From Acanthosepion pharaonis (Eukaryota > Mollusca > Cephalopoda > Sepiida > Sepiidae): a stretch of DNA of 64,000 nucleotides. The notes beneath the pieces are model-generated. The model was not told the origin of the DNA, did not search any database, and saw only the letters and a program-made list of their open reading frames with translations. Shown here piece by piece: positions 41,215 through 50,289 of the stretch. A program made the position numbers and the translations under genes. How positions within the stretch are numbered: the stretch's first letter is position 1; every line of letters begins with the position of its first letter. The DNA lies in contig CAHIKZ030000839.1 of assembly GCA_903632075.3 (NCBI GenBank), forward strand, positions 170,001 to 234,000, read 5' to 3'.

Positions 41215-41830
41215 CTTAAGTTTTTTAATCATCTCAATCCAAGCAAGGCAATAAAGAGAAAAAGACACTATTAAGGAGAGAAAACAATAAAAGAAGAGGA
41301 ATTAAGAAGACAGAAGATAACGATTGACATTGCATTTAAATTTTTGAAGATCAAAATTGACTGGAAAGTAAGAAGAGTGAAAGAGAATTAGAAGACTTTA
41401 GTGAGGGGAAAGGACAATAAAAGAAGTGGAATTAATAAGACAGAAGATAACGATTGACGTTGCATTGAAATTTTGGAAGATCAAAGTTGACTGAAAAGCA
41501 AGAAGCCGTAAGAGAATTCCTCAAATGAGAAGTGCGAGAAAAGAAACTGTTAGCATAGAACTTGCGTTTACAACTGAAAAAGAATGAGACCGAAACGCCA
41601 ATCTAGTACTGTGCTTAAATTCATAAAGTCTAGGTACCATAGAGGAAAGTTTATAAGAACAATGAAAGTATTTATTGAAAATGTGTAGGGAAGTTATGTT
41701 ACGTCGATGAAGAAAGGGAAGGAAGCCGAGATGTCAGCATGGGACCAATAAAATCACAGATTCTTTGGATTTTATCAAAAATCTCTAAATATATAGCAGG
41801 AGCTCAGGTGTTTATTAAGAAATGTGAATA
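41215..41830 (-). mobile_element. Jockey-like LINE 3' half with a two-copy tandem seed
   Basis: The minus-strand 3' terminus is TTGCCTTGCTTGGATTGAGA near 41220-41250. Coding remnants extend to about 41830 (a WSLCDIHK-like stretch). Within it, the segment from GAAGAGGAATTAAGAAGACA to GACTTTAGTGAGGGGAAAGG is present in two tandem copies (about 41270-41420 and 41421-41530). The same unit forms the large satellite at 59.0-63.9 kb. Confidence 0.8.
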
Positions 41831-42430
41831 TTAAACCGAAGATAAAAAAAAAAATTCAATGTAGTTATTTCTTGAGATTTAACACCTATTAAATTTTAGA
41901 TGTATACTAAATTTCAGCATATATTCAATGATGATGAGATTAAATCAGGAAGTAAATTTACGTGAAATTAAAACGCTTCAAAAACTGTTCATGAAGTGTG
42001 ACGAAATCAATTTGGTGGATTCAACGTTTTGCTGATTAATTTTTGAATCAATTCTCTATTTATTATCCTTTCCTATTTGTAAAACATAAACATTCGCTCA
42101 TTTTACACATTTTTCTGAAATTGTTGAAAATACGGAAGTCGTCTTTCTGTTTGAATTTCATTTTTTTCCCCTTGTTAACATGTTGGCCATCCTGTGTGAT
42201 ACCGTGCCCTAATTTGTGAAGTATCGTTTAATACCGTTGTTGAAACACTCTCTGTACCAGACTCAGGGCGCCATATTGTCCCCGCGCTAAGAAGTCCGAG
42301 ACGCAATCGGTTTACTCGGTCAAATACCGAGGTATCCCGCTACTTGTCTTCGCTTTTCTAACAAGGCTTGAAAGAATTTCAAAAGATACGTTACAAATAA
42401 ATCGATAACCACACCGAGATTGATCCAATC
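41831..42430. other. Unassigned stretch
   Basis: Ordinary AT-rich DNA; nothing recognised. Confidence 0.4.
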
Positions 42431-42579
42431 ACGGTGCTTAACTTTCGTGTCAAGTCTGAACTGTCTTGCATCACCTTTCAAACGGCTTCTAGCCTTTTCG
42501 GAAGCAGTGAAAACTTCGTTTTTCTTTTAACTCAGTTGCAATCTGATTTGATCAAATTCCTTCATTCATTTATTCAGTT

Positions 42580-42795
42580 AGAAGCATTTTACACCGCTGG
42601 GGTTACCACTCCTCGCCATCACACAATTGTGGCTTATGGTGACATTCAAGGCAGAATAGTGCAAGGGCTTGCCAGTTCCTTTTACACTGCCTTTGTAGTC
42701 ACCACTTCTTTCCATCTCACAACTGTGGTTTATGGTGACATTCAAGGCAGAATAGTGCAATGGTTTGCCGCTTCCTTTTGCACCGAAGTTCTTGT
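42580..42795. repeat. 95-bp tandem duplication, with a third copy at 43245-43390
   Basis: The anchor GGTGACATTCAAGGCAGAAT occurs at 42639 and 42734; GGTAACGGTCAAGACAGAAT recurs near 43315. Shared blocks include ACAACTGTGGTTTATGG and TAGTGCAATGG.TTGC. The 144-aa ORF across it is probably fortuitous, as the units are not in a common frame. Confidence 0.75.
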
Positions 42796-42929
42796 TATTA
42801 GCCATTCACTTCTCTCAGAGGTGGATTTGTTTTTGAAGTTGCCTTTTTATCTAGGCACGTTGTTTTGAATTCAGAATTGCCTTGCCATTTTACCCATATT
42901 TTAAGAATGGAGGGATGAAGACATGGATT

Positions 42930-43215
42930 CATAAATTTCCTATGGAAACATAAGTTACATAGCCTTTGCCTAAAGACAGGTAGTCACGGTTTTCTAGAGG
43001 ATATTGTACCCAGGCTGTCCTGCTATTTTTCCCATAGCTGGAGGAAAGTAGAGATAGATTCAAACCTTTCCCAAGGATATTAGCACATAAGTTACATAGC
43101 CTTTGCCTAAGGGCAGCTGAGTTTTGCCTAAAGGCAGGTGGACAGTGCTTTCGAGAGGATATAGAACCCAATCTGTCTTACTATTTTGCCCATAGCTGGG
43201 GGAGAGTAGAAATAC
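42930..43215 (-). mobile_element. SINE-S body, two partial copies in tandem
   Basis: GTTACATAGCCTTTGCCTAA occurs twice, each followed by CCCATAGCTGG.GGA-type sequence (43029 and 43189 regions), in minus SINE-S order. The tRNA head is poorly preserved. Confidence 0.6.
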
Positions 43216-43399
43216 AGTCTTGGAATACATGCATGCATTCATTCATTTTATTAAGCGCATTTTACACCATCGCCGTGGTCACCAGTCTCCCCCATCTCAT
43301 AATTGTGGTTTATGGTAACGGTCAAGACAGAATAGTGCAATGGCTTGCAGGTTCCTTTTTTAAACCGAGGATTTTGAGGTTACCTCATCCCTCTTCTTA

Positions 43400-43875
43400 G
43401 AATTTAAAGAGTCAAGACCTACAATACAGCAGTTGGTTTGAATTCATAGTTTTTCTTCTCCTAATCTGGCGAGTGTATAAGGACTCCGTGCGCTTCCTAG
43501 GCTACATACCCTCACCTCACCCGCGGGCACCGATCAGATAAAAAGTAATACAGCGTATTATATTGCGTATTATATTTGGGGATGGCTTGGCTGCAGGAGT
43601 TGCCGGAAAGTTGTCGGTTTTTACAGCCAACCAACTTCGGGGTTTCACTCCGAGTTTTCTGTGTGGATTTACTTTTATTACATTTTCCGTGCTTTGGGTA
43701 TAACCACAAATCAACAAAGATTTAATATCAGGGTTTTCTTTCCTCTAGAGGGATTGCCTTCCCGGACTGCTGAGCTCCATCTACCCGAAGCAGCTGTTTA
43801 TGAAGGCACCAGTTTTCCGGCTTTGCCCATTCCCTGGCTTGGAACTGGACTTAGTTTTCAGAAGCTATTTGTTGT
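43400..43875. other. Unassigned stretch
   Basis: No recognised gene. GCGTATTATATTGCGTATTATA is a short direct repeat at 43552-43575. Confidence 0.4.
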
Positions 43876-43879
43876 GGAG

Positions 43880-44060
43880 TTATTTCGCAGTGGAGGCGTG
43901 TATTTCTACTAAATCGGTCTTAAATACGTCGACGTACAAAACGTTAGGAACTTGATATAATAGGTATTACGCAGAGTAATCTTGTGGTCGCTGACTACTT
44001 TCGTATTCGACTAACTTTCGACTACTGTCGTCCGACATCGACGCTATTTAGTAACTGCCC
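43880..44060 (-). repeat. Dispersed repeat R (minus)
   Basis: The minus strand reads GCGTCGATGTCGGACGACAG and TCAAGTTCCTAACGTTTTGT, mirroring 37205-37430. A GC-rich SINE body adjoins its 5' side, and beyond that GTGAGTCAATGTCGGACGAC recurs at 44420. Confidence 0.7.
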
Positions 44061-44065
44061 CACGG

Positions 44066-44420
44066 AGTCACATGTGGCACAAGGCCGAATTTAATGTGGG
44101 GTTCCCGAGCCCGTAGGCTCGGCCAAAAAATCCCCGTAGACCCCGCATAAACGGGATCGGTTCTGTCTACCACCCCGGACGAAACTCTGCCCTTCGGCAT
44201 AGCCTCGTCCGGGTTCCTCTCTGCGGGTATCATGTGGCACAAGGCCGGTTTAACGTGGGATCTCCGAGCCCGTGGGCTCGGCCAAAAATATGCCCTTTGA
44301 ACCCGTATAAACGGGTTCAGGGTCGGTTTACCTCCCCGAACGAAACTCCACCCTTCGGCGCAGCCTCGTTCGGGTTCCTCCGCGTCCGAAGGCAGAAAGT
44401 TCAGCCGGTCGTCCGACATT
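44066..44420 (-). mobile_element. GC-rich structured SINE body, two tandem units of 160 bp
   Basis: GTGGCACAAGGCCG recurs at 44074 and 44234, giving two units. Each unit has self-complementary hairpins: GAGCCC...GGCTC, AACCCG...CGGGTT, and CGAACGAGGC..CCTTCGG-type arms. The composition is far more GC-rich than the surroundings. The same body in + orientation at 45090-45275 is preceded by a U2 snRNA-like head. The 123-aa minus ORF across it is not a recognised protein. Confidence 0.75.
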
Positions 44421-45000
44421 GACTCACCCTCGTTTTTCTTACTACTCCTACTTATATTAGGTGGGAGAGTCTATTAACTATAGAATAGGTGTGTTTCACC
44501 ATAACACTATTTGAGAAGAATAGTACAGAATCATTTTTATAGACAATGAGAGCTTGTTCCCATTATCACCCCCGGCTACGGCAACTTTTGGAAAAAAATG
44601 ATGTACTTATATAAACATTTATATACATTACGTGTTTTAGAAACTACAAAGAAAACGTTTTTTTTTTAATAGTTAAAACGTTTAGATAAACAAAAACAAC
44701 AAACAGGACATAAATAAATAAACACAAATATCAAAAAGTTAATTTTAGAAAAAGATACCTGAAAGAAAATAGGAAAATATATATCGGGATTTAAGCTTAA
44801 AATACTCGGAGATGATGAATAATGTTTTATTAACAGTAAAAACACCTAAAGTATCAATTGATAAAACACGAATGGGAGTAGATAATTCAAAGATGATAAA
44901 TATAACTTGAGATAAACGAAAACAGAAAGTTAGTTTCTGTCTATATTTCTGGGATGAAGTATTGAAATTATTGAAATTATTTACATTCTTCGGATTGTTG
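44421..45000. other. Mostly unassigned, with a SINE-F scrap at its end
   Basis: 44930-45000 contains TATTTCTGGGATGAAGTATT and TTCGGATTGTTGTCCTCATC, a SINE-F 3' end on the minus strand, into which the U2-SINE sits. The rest is AT-rich, with nothing recognised. Confidence 0.55.
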
Positions 45001-45024
45001 TCCTCATCTTTATTATCATTATTA

Positions 45025-45275
45025 CTCGGCCCGGTGGCTAGGATCAAAGTGTAGTATCTGCGCTTTGTGAGCTGCCGGGTCGGGTGTCTGTCAAACTCTC
45101 TGCTTGCAGAGAGGAACCCGGACGAAGCTCCGCCGAAGGGTGGGGTTTCGTTGGGGGAGGTTGACGGAACTGGCCCGCCTCGGCGGGTTTGGATGGTTAT
45201 TTATTTTTGGCTGGGCCTACGGGCTCAGAGATACCCACATTAAAAAGGCCTTGTGCCACATTCGATCCCCGTGGG
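45025..45275 (+). mobile_element. U2 snRNA-headed SINE
   Basis: 45025-45066 reads CTCGGCCCGGTGGCTAGGAT, CAAAGTGTAGTATCTGCGC, which aligns with U2 snRNA nucleotides about 8-50 and shares 19 consecutive bases with the U2 pseudogene at 35441-35506. It continues through GCTGCCGGGTCGGG and CTCTCTGCTTGCAGAG into the GC-rich body (GAGGAACCCGGACGAAGCTC, GTTTCGTTGGGGGAGG, CCGCCTCGGCGGG, GCCTACGGGCTC, GGCCTTGTGCCACA). It lies inside a SINE-F array. A snRNA-derived SINE is the best explanation. Confidence 0.7.
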
Positions 45276-45720
45276 TGGATTGATAAATACCATCTTTATT
45301 ATCATTTTCATGACGTTTCTGACGTTGTACGCTCCGGCTTTCTTCAGGGTCTGGCCATATTTCTGACATGAGGTATTGTAATTATTTACATTTTTGGACT
45401 GTTGTCTTCATATTTATTGTCATTTTCACAACGTTCGGCCGTTGTACGCTCTGCCCTTCCTCAGAATCAGTCTATATTTCTGAGATGAGGTATTGTAATT
45501 ATTTACATTGTTCGGACTGTTGTCCTCATCTTTATTGTCATTTTCACGACAATTCGGACATTGTAAGCTCCAGGTTTATTCAGGATCTGGCCATATTTCT
45601 GAGATGAGGTATTGTAATTATTTACATTATTTACATTGTCCAGACTGTTGTCCTCATCTTTATTGTCATTTTCACGACGTTTCGGCCATTGTACGCTCTG
45701 GCCTTCTTCTGGTGATTCGA
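45276..45720 (-). repeat. SINE-F 3'-end tandem array, about 118-bp units
   Basis: The anchor ATTTCTGAcATGAGGTATTG occurs at 45359, 45476 and 45595, i.e. 117 and 119 bp apart. Each unit contains TTGTCCTCATCTTTATTGTC and ACGTTTCGGCCATTGTACGC followed by TCTTCAGG, the hammerhead-like segment on the minus strand. Units are imperfect. The ORFs crossing them are artefacts. Confidence 0.85.
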
Positions 45721-45865
45721 AAGGGAATGACAGAACAGGGTCTGGGAGCAGTAGCAAAGGGACAAAATCTATTGAGAGGTACAAGAGATAGGGAGAAGTG
45801 GAGAGCCGTGATCACCTACGTCCTGAAAGGTCACGGCACACATAAAAGAAGAAAGAATCATAATA
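45721..45865 (+). mobile_element. RTE-like LINE 3' end
   Basis: GAATGACAGAACAGGGTCTG, GGAGAAGTGGAGAGCCGTGA and TACGTCCTGAAAGGTCACGG, ending in GAAGAAAGAA. It matches the 145-bp units at 50.6-51.5 kb. Confidence 0.8.
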
Positions 45866-45894
45866 TATATAATAAATGAAATAATTTAAATAAT

Positions 45895-46169
45895 TGTTGG
45901 GGCGCACCCACCTTCTAACTAGTAATGGACTGGCCCCTCTTATATAAGTCAGCTCTGGAGAGAGAGCGTCAGGGTTAGCAGTCCAGATAAGGTTACCCGT
46001 TACATACCGTTGGACTATAGACTTTGGATATTGTTTCGTACTAACCAACCTTCGTTCTACTAATCACTCTATTGTTAATTGCTTTTATGAATATACCAGT
46101 ATTTTCCTCTACAACTGTGTTTGTCTTGATTCACACACCGACACGCGGGAAACTCACAACATCTCAACA
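45895..46169 (+). mobile_element. Solo LTR, 275 bp, with 5-bp target-site duplication
   Basis: It starts TGTTGGGGCGCACCCACC and ends ACATCTCAACA, so TGTTG...CAACA are inverted termini with the TG..CA rule. ATAAT flanks both sides (45890-45894 and 46170-46174). A TATATAAG box at about 45939 and the GGAGAGAGAGCG region beyond it fit a promoter and transcription start, which sets the + orientation. No internal gag/pol is present, so this is a recombination-derived solo LTR. The family (Gypsy, BEL or Copia) cannot be told from the LTR alone. Confidence 0.8.
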
Positions 46170-46174
46170 ATAAT

Positions 46175-46560
46175 AATTGCAAATTATATTAAATTATAAA
46201 AAATTAACCTCTTCCCCGTCAATAATGATGAGAAACACGTTTCATTTTCAGATAGATTTTTTTTTATTTGTTTTTAATATAGTAACTAAGAAAGGTACCT
46301 TGAAAGGTACCTTGAAGTACCCGAGCAGTGGCTAAAACACCTCTACCAAACGTATGAGTTGACAATTGGATTTATTTCAAGCTCAGAAGGGCATAAAAAG
46401 AATCGAGATCGATGGATAATCACTTCTGTATCTTTTTTTTTTTTTTTGAACATTATGTTTTGGACGTGTTTATTCGTCCATAAAAACGCGTACACATCTA
46501 CGTCGGGGAGAACAGTTAAAAAACAAAAAAAAAAAACAAATTATATTTAAACTTTTCAGG
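46175..46560. other. Unassigned stretch
   Basis: It contains GAAAGGTACCTTGAAAGGTACC, a short direct repeat, and a poly-T run. Nothing recognised. Confidence 0.4.
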
Positions 46561-46780
46561 CATGGGTCAAATATCAGCGCTTAACTACGAAAGCGAGCGG
46601 GTGGCGGACGTCACCGTCTTTGGTGCGGCTCTTGCGATGATCCCCTGCACCTTACGAAACAATCGCAGGGCGCAGACCCCCGAATCACGCGCGCGGGCCC
46701 ACGACCTCTCCCCTAGACTGACACATTTCCCGGAGAGGAGACGGGCAGAATTTCGGAACCGAGACTGCGTTTTACATTTC
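46561..46780 (-). other. GC-rich sequence next to the 18S fragment (ITS1-like by position)
   Basis: On the minus strand this lies just downstream of the 18S 3' end, where ITS1 would be. It is GC-rich (CGCGCGCGGGCCCACGACC) unlike its surroundings. No 5.8S sequence follows. Assignment is by position only. Confidence 0.4.
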
Positions 46781-47042
46781 TCGCACCAGATGGTGATGAA
46801 CCTGTGGAGACCTTGTTACGACTTTTACTTCCTCTAAACGATCGGGTTTAGTCGTCTTCTTCAAGGAATCGAACGCCGAGGCGAGTACGACACGCGCGGG
46901 TAACAACAGCTAATCACGGGGGTTGCCGACCGCTGTACAGATCATGCTACTCAGCGACGGCGTTGTTAGACAGGACCGTTTGATCGGAAGTAGCGAAGGT
47001 GATGAGTACAAAGGGCAGAGATGTGATCAATGTGATCAATAA
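46781..47042 (-). rRNA. 18S rRNA 3'-end fragment, divergent
   Basis: The + strand (antisense) reads GTGGAGACCTTGTTACGACT, TTTACTTCCTCTAAACGATC, then, after an insertion-rich stretch, GTAGCGAAGGTGATGAGTAC and AAAGGGCAGAGATGTGATCA. These match the reverse complement of the universally conserved 18S 3' end (helices 44-45). Several conserved bases differ, and the interval between the two conserved blocks is clearly longer than the usual 130 or so bases. It is a fragment, not an rDNA unit, and is probably a pseudogene. Confidence 0.75.
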
Positions 47043-47350
47043 AAACCAGGCTCAAATTGAATTTAATGTCGAACCCCCCGCCCCCGTATATCCATGTTCA
47101 ATGGAACCACTGCGCTTTTATCCTTAGATTCACCCAATACCAGGGATATTGTTAATTTTTTTCATGATGTTCGATTGGTTATGTGTTCGATATGAATAAA
47201 AAGGGAGGTAGTAAAATTTGACGATTATGAGGATAAGAAGGATAGATAACTATTGACCTTTGACTCTTGTAGGCTAATTAAAGCCAGAAAATATTTTAGA
47301 TGGTAAGAATAAGAATTTTGAGGTAATAATGATTTTGTGAGACAACGGAA
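47043..47350. other. Mostly unassigned; a repeat-G scrap at 47260-47330
   Basis: GGCTAATTAAAGCCAGAAAA and GGTAAGAATAAGAATTTTG resemble repeat G. Otherwise nothing recognised. Confidence 0.45.
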
Positions 47351-47354
47351 GAGG

Positions 47355-47990
47355 TCAGTATCTGTCTATATTTCTGAGATGAGGTATTATGTACACTATT
47401 TACATTATTCGGACTATTGTCCTCATCTTTGTCGCCATATATATCACCCTTCAGTATCTATCTATATTTCTGAGATGAGGTATTATGTACATTATTTACA
47501 TTATTCGGACTATTGTCCTCATCTTTGTTGCCATATTTATCACCCTTCAGTATCTGTCTATATTTCTGAGATTAGGTATTATGTACACTATTTACATTAT
47601 TCGGACTATTGTCCTCATCTTTGTTGCCATATTTATCACCCTTCAGTATCTGTCTATATTTCTGAGATGAGGTATTATGTACACTATTTACATTGTTCAG
47701 ACTATTGCCCTCATCTTTTTCGCCATATTTATTACAGCGTTTCGGCCGGTGTACACTCCGGCTTTCTTCAGGTGGTTGGAATGTCTAACTGAACCCTTTA
47801 TTTCGCTCACTGGGGTAGAATGTTCTAGTTCCATGTGCCATGTCTAATGGATGTCAGTTATCAGTTATCTCCTGTTAATTCCCCTCTCCAAGTTCCCCAC
47901 TGCCTTATCCGGGTATTGAACTCACACTCTTTGGGTCCTGTCACTAGATCTAACTAACGTCTTTATCCACTGTGCCATATTGAGGAATAG
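47355..47990 (-). mobile_element. SINE-F with its 3' end amplified as four 96-bp units
   Basis: TCTATATTTCTGAGATGAGG-type anchors occur at 47365, 47461, 47557 and 47653, exactly 96 bp apart. The units hold TTGTCCTCATCTTTGTCGCC but lack the hammerhead-like segment except next to the body (GCGTTTCGGCCGGTGTACAC, 47738-47770). The complete SINE-F body and tRNA head then run to 47990. The 151-aa + ORF with four repeats of SVYISEMRYYVHYLH is an artefact of a unit divisible by three. Confidence 0.9.
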
Positions 47991-47991
47991 G

Positions 47992-48112
47992 TGGATTCAT
48001 GCCTTTTCCCAGGAATATTTGCACGTATGTGAATATAATGAGCACGTCTGGAAATGGAACACGGCTCTCCGATTTACAATTCCAAGCCGTTATCCATTAC
48101 ATCACACATCCA
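47992..48112 (-). mobile_element. SINE-S head, tRNA-type
   Basis: On the minus strand: TGTGTGATGTAATGGATAAC, GGCTTGGAATTGTAAATCGG, AGAGCCGTGTTCCATTTCC, then CATACGTGCAAATATTCCTG. The B-box region is slightly decayed. It is joined on its 5' side to a 5S-like sequence and on its 3' side to SINE-F. Confidence 0.75.
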
Positions 48113-48218
48113 AGCTTATAGCACCTTGTATTTCCAAGCGGTCACCCATCTAGGTACTGACCAGGCCCGACGTTGCTTAACATCGGTGATCGTACGTTTC
48201 AACGTGATGTGTCTGTAA
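48113..48218 (-). pseudogene. 5S rRNA-like sequence, internally deleted
   Basis: The minus strand reads CATCACGTTGAAACGTACGA, TCACCGATGTTAAGCAACGT, CGGGCCTGGTCAGTACCTAG, ATGGGTGACCGCTTGGAAAT, ACAAGGTGCTATAAGC. It follows metazoan 5S rRNA to its 3' end, including the A-box/IE/C-box control region. About 11 bases are missing after CACGTTGAAA, and a base is changed within ACCGAAGTTAAGC. It is fused 3' to a tRNA-type SINE-S head, so it could be a 5S pseudogene or the head of a 5S-tRNA composite SINE. Confidence 0.8.
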
Positions 48219-48221
48219 GCT

Positions 48222-48460
48222 TGTATTAAGTAGCGATATATTCCAACAGTTTCTTTTCTTGCACTTCCCGCCTGTAGAACTCCCTTCCGTTTACTTGCTT
48301 CCCTGAAAACTATAATCTTCAAAAATTTAAATGCAATGTCAATCGCCATCTCCTATCTTCTTGAATCCCGTTCATCTTTCGTCTTTTCCTCAGTCCTCAC
48401 CATAAACAGTCTTTTCTCTCATTTTCACGCCTTACTTGAGGCGAAATGAATAAAAAAAAA
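48222..48460 (+). pseudogene. Jockey-like LINE C-terminus and 3' end
   Basis: + frame: NSFFSCTSRL, stop, NSLPFTCFPENYNLQKFKCN then VNRHLLSS. It is followed by GCCTTACTTGAGGCGAAATG and poly-A, i.e. the element's 3' terminus with an A-tail. Only the last 80 or so codons remain. Confidence 0.8.
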
Positions 48461-48650
48461 AAGCCAGTATATTAATTGATACGGTTTTTGGAATTGTCAA
48501 TATTATATTCGCATTAAAAGTTCACACACTACATCGACGACAGAAAAAATGAGGTCTATTTATTTTTTGCTTGACGTAATTTTGTCATTAAAAAGGCAAG
48601 AAAAGAGTGCGTCAATGTTTTAGGATATCTATGTTATAACTTTTACTCTG
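48461..48650. other. Short unassigned stretch
   Basis: Nothing recognised. Confidence 0.4.
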
Positions 48651-49370
48651 GGAATTTACAATGAATTTTTATAATAAAAAAAAACATTTATAATACATTT
48701 TCATAGTAAAAACATTTTTATCGTATTTGATATGGATATTTTCAATGACTTTGTATAGTAAAATGATTTGCAATGCATTTTTATACTAAAATCATTTGCA
48801 ATAAATTTTATACTAAAATCATTTTAATAAATTTTATAGTAAAATCATTTGCAATGCATTTTTACAGAAAAATATTCAAAATACATTTTTATTGTAAAAT
48901 CATTACCAATACATATTATAATAAAATCATTTACAATGCATTTTCCAAATAAAATAGGTTTCAATACATTTTCACAATAAAACTATTTTCAATGCATTTT
49001 CTCAGTAAAATAATTTGCTTTTCTCTTGTATTGTAAAGACTTTTTCAGTGCATTTTCTTAGTAAAATTATTTAAAAATGGATTTTACTTTAAAATCATTT
49101 CCAATGTATTCTTATAATAAAATACTTTTTAATGTATTTGCATATAAGAATCATTTCCCATGTATTAAAATAATTTGCAATGAATTTTAAAGTAAAAGCA
49201 TTTTAATACATTTTTATCGTAAAATTATTTGCATTGCATTTTATAGTAAAATCATTTGTACTGTATTTTAAGTTAAAATCATTTGCAGTGCATTTTTATA
49301 GCAAAAATATTTGCAAAACATTTTTATATTTAAATCATTTGTAATGGATTTTTGTAGTAATATATACAGC
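48650..49370. repeat. Minisatellite, inverted version of 35560-36220
   Basis: The unit is near TTTTATAGTAAAATCATTTG, then CAATGCAT, 28-33 bp, about 22 times. It is the reverse complement of the 35.6-kb array, so the two arrays face each other 12.5 kb apart. Confidence 0.9.
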
Positions 49371-49599
49371 AACCCAAGAGAATACAGATGTTCATCTGTT
49401 ATTAATTGTTTTCCAATGTTATTGACAGTGGATAGTTTGAGAATGAAAAAACTTTTTGCATTTCAATCAGTTTTTTCTCTTCAAATGAATGTATTTTTTT
49501 AAAATTTATAATTGTATCGAAGACTTCGCTTATAAACTAGCCTCCTTTTGTGGATTATGTCCCGATAAATAATTTTAATGTTGATAGCGGACACAGACA

Positions 49600-50120
49600 G
49601 AAGTCTAGAAAACTCTTACAGAAGGTAAGTGGAGGCGAAGCGAGAAGAAAGAATTAAACATCAATTGCAAGAAGACATGGTTATCGGAGGTACCAAAATC
49701 AGACAAGTGCGGAAATTTAAATTTCTGGGAAATGTTTTAACAGAGGACGAAAATAGCGACGCTGAGATCCGAAGGTGTATTGAGATGGCGAAAGATGTTT
49801 TCCAAAAGCTAAGCAGAGTACTAGGGTATAGGAAAATTTCGACAGGAACTAGAAAAAGGGTACTAAAGTGAATGATGGACGATCTATTCAAAGATGAAGC
49901 GACTTGAAACAACAGAAATGTGGTTCTACAGAAAGATGCTGAGGGTACCATGGACCGAACATGTGAGCAACAACAATGTTTTGGAAAACATGGAAACAAA
50001 AAGGAAGCTTATACTTAACATTGGGAAAAAGGTAGTTGAAATTTCTGGAGCACGTAATGAGGAAGGAGTGCTTGGAAAATCTGTTACTCACAAGACAGAT
50101 TGAGGAGAAAGAGTAACAGA
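49600..50120 (+). pseudogene. RTE-like LINE C-terminal region
   Basis: Frames give EDMVIGGTKIRQVRKFKFLG, LTEDENSDAEIRRCIEMAKD, LSRVLGYRKISTGTRKR, then, after losing the YGSE block, ETTEMWFYRKMLRVPWTEHV, NMETKRKLILNIGKK and VLGKSVTHKTD. This is the conserved post-RT region of LINEs of this type. Frameshifts and an internal deletion make it dead. Confidence 0.85.
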
Positions 50121-50127
50121 GGAACAC

Positions 50128-50245
50128 TTAATGAGCATTTACACTATTTACATTGTTCAGACTGTTGTCCTCATTTTTATTGTAATATTCATAACGTTTC
50201 GACTGTTTTACGCTCAGGCCTTCTTCAGGTGATATACATTGTAGT
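50128..50245 (-). mobile_element. SINE-F 3' fragment inserted in the RTE-like LINE
   Basis: The minus strand reads TATATCACCTGAAGAAGGCC, ACAGTCGAAACGTTATGAAT and AATGAGGACAACAGTC. The tRNA head is missing. The hammerhead-like core is present with a partly unpaired stem II. Confidence 0.8.
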
Positions 50246-50289
50246 TTTTTGGGGTTTTTTTTTGTCTGAAGAAATTTTAATTCATTCAA

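Noticed and set aside
42434..42868. A 144-codon open frame
   Set aside because: It crosses a non-coding 95-bp duplication in different frames and has no recognisable domain or splice signals.
44048..44419. A 123-codon minus-strand frame in GC-rich DNA
   Set aside because: It follows the U2-SINE body, whose repeated hairpins explain the composition; GC-rich DNA has few stops.
47337..47792. A 151-codon frame with four copies of one peptide
   Set aside because: The SINE-F unit is 96 bp, divisible by three, so one frame stays open by arithmetic.
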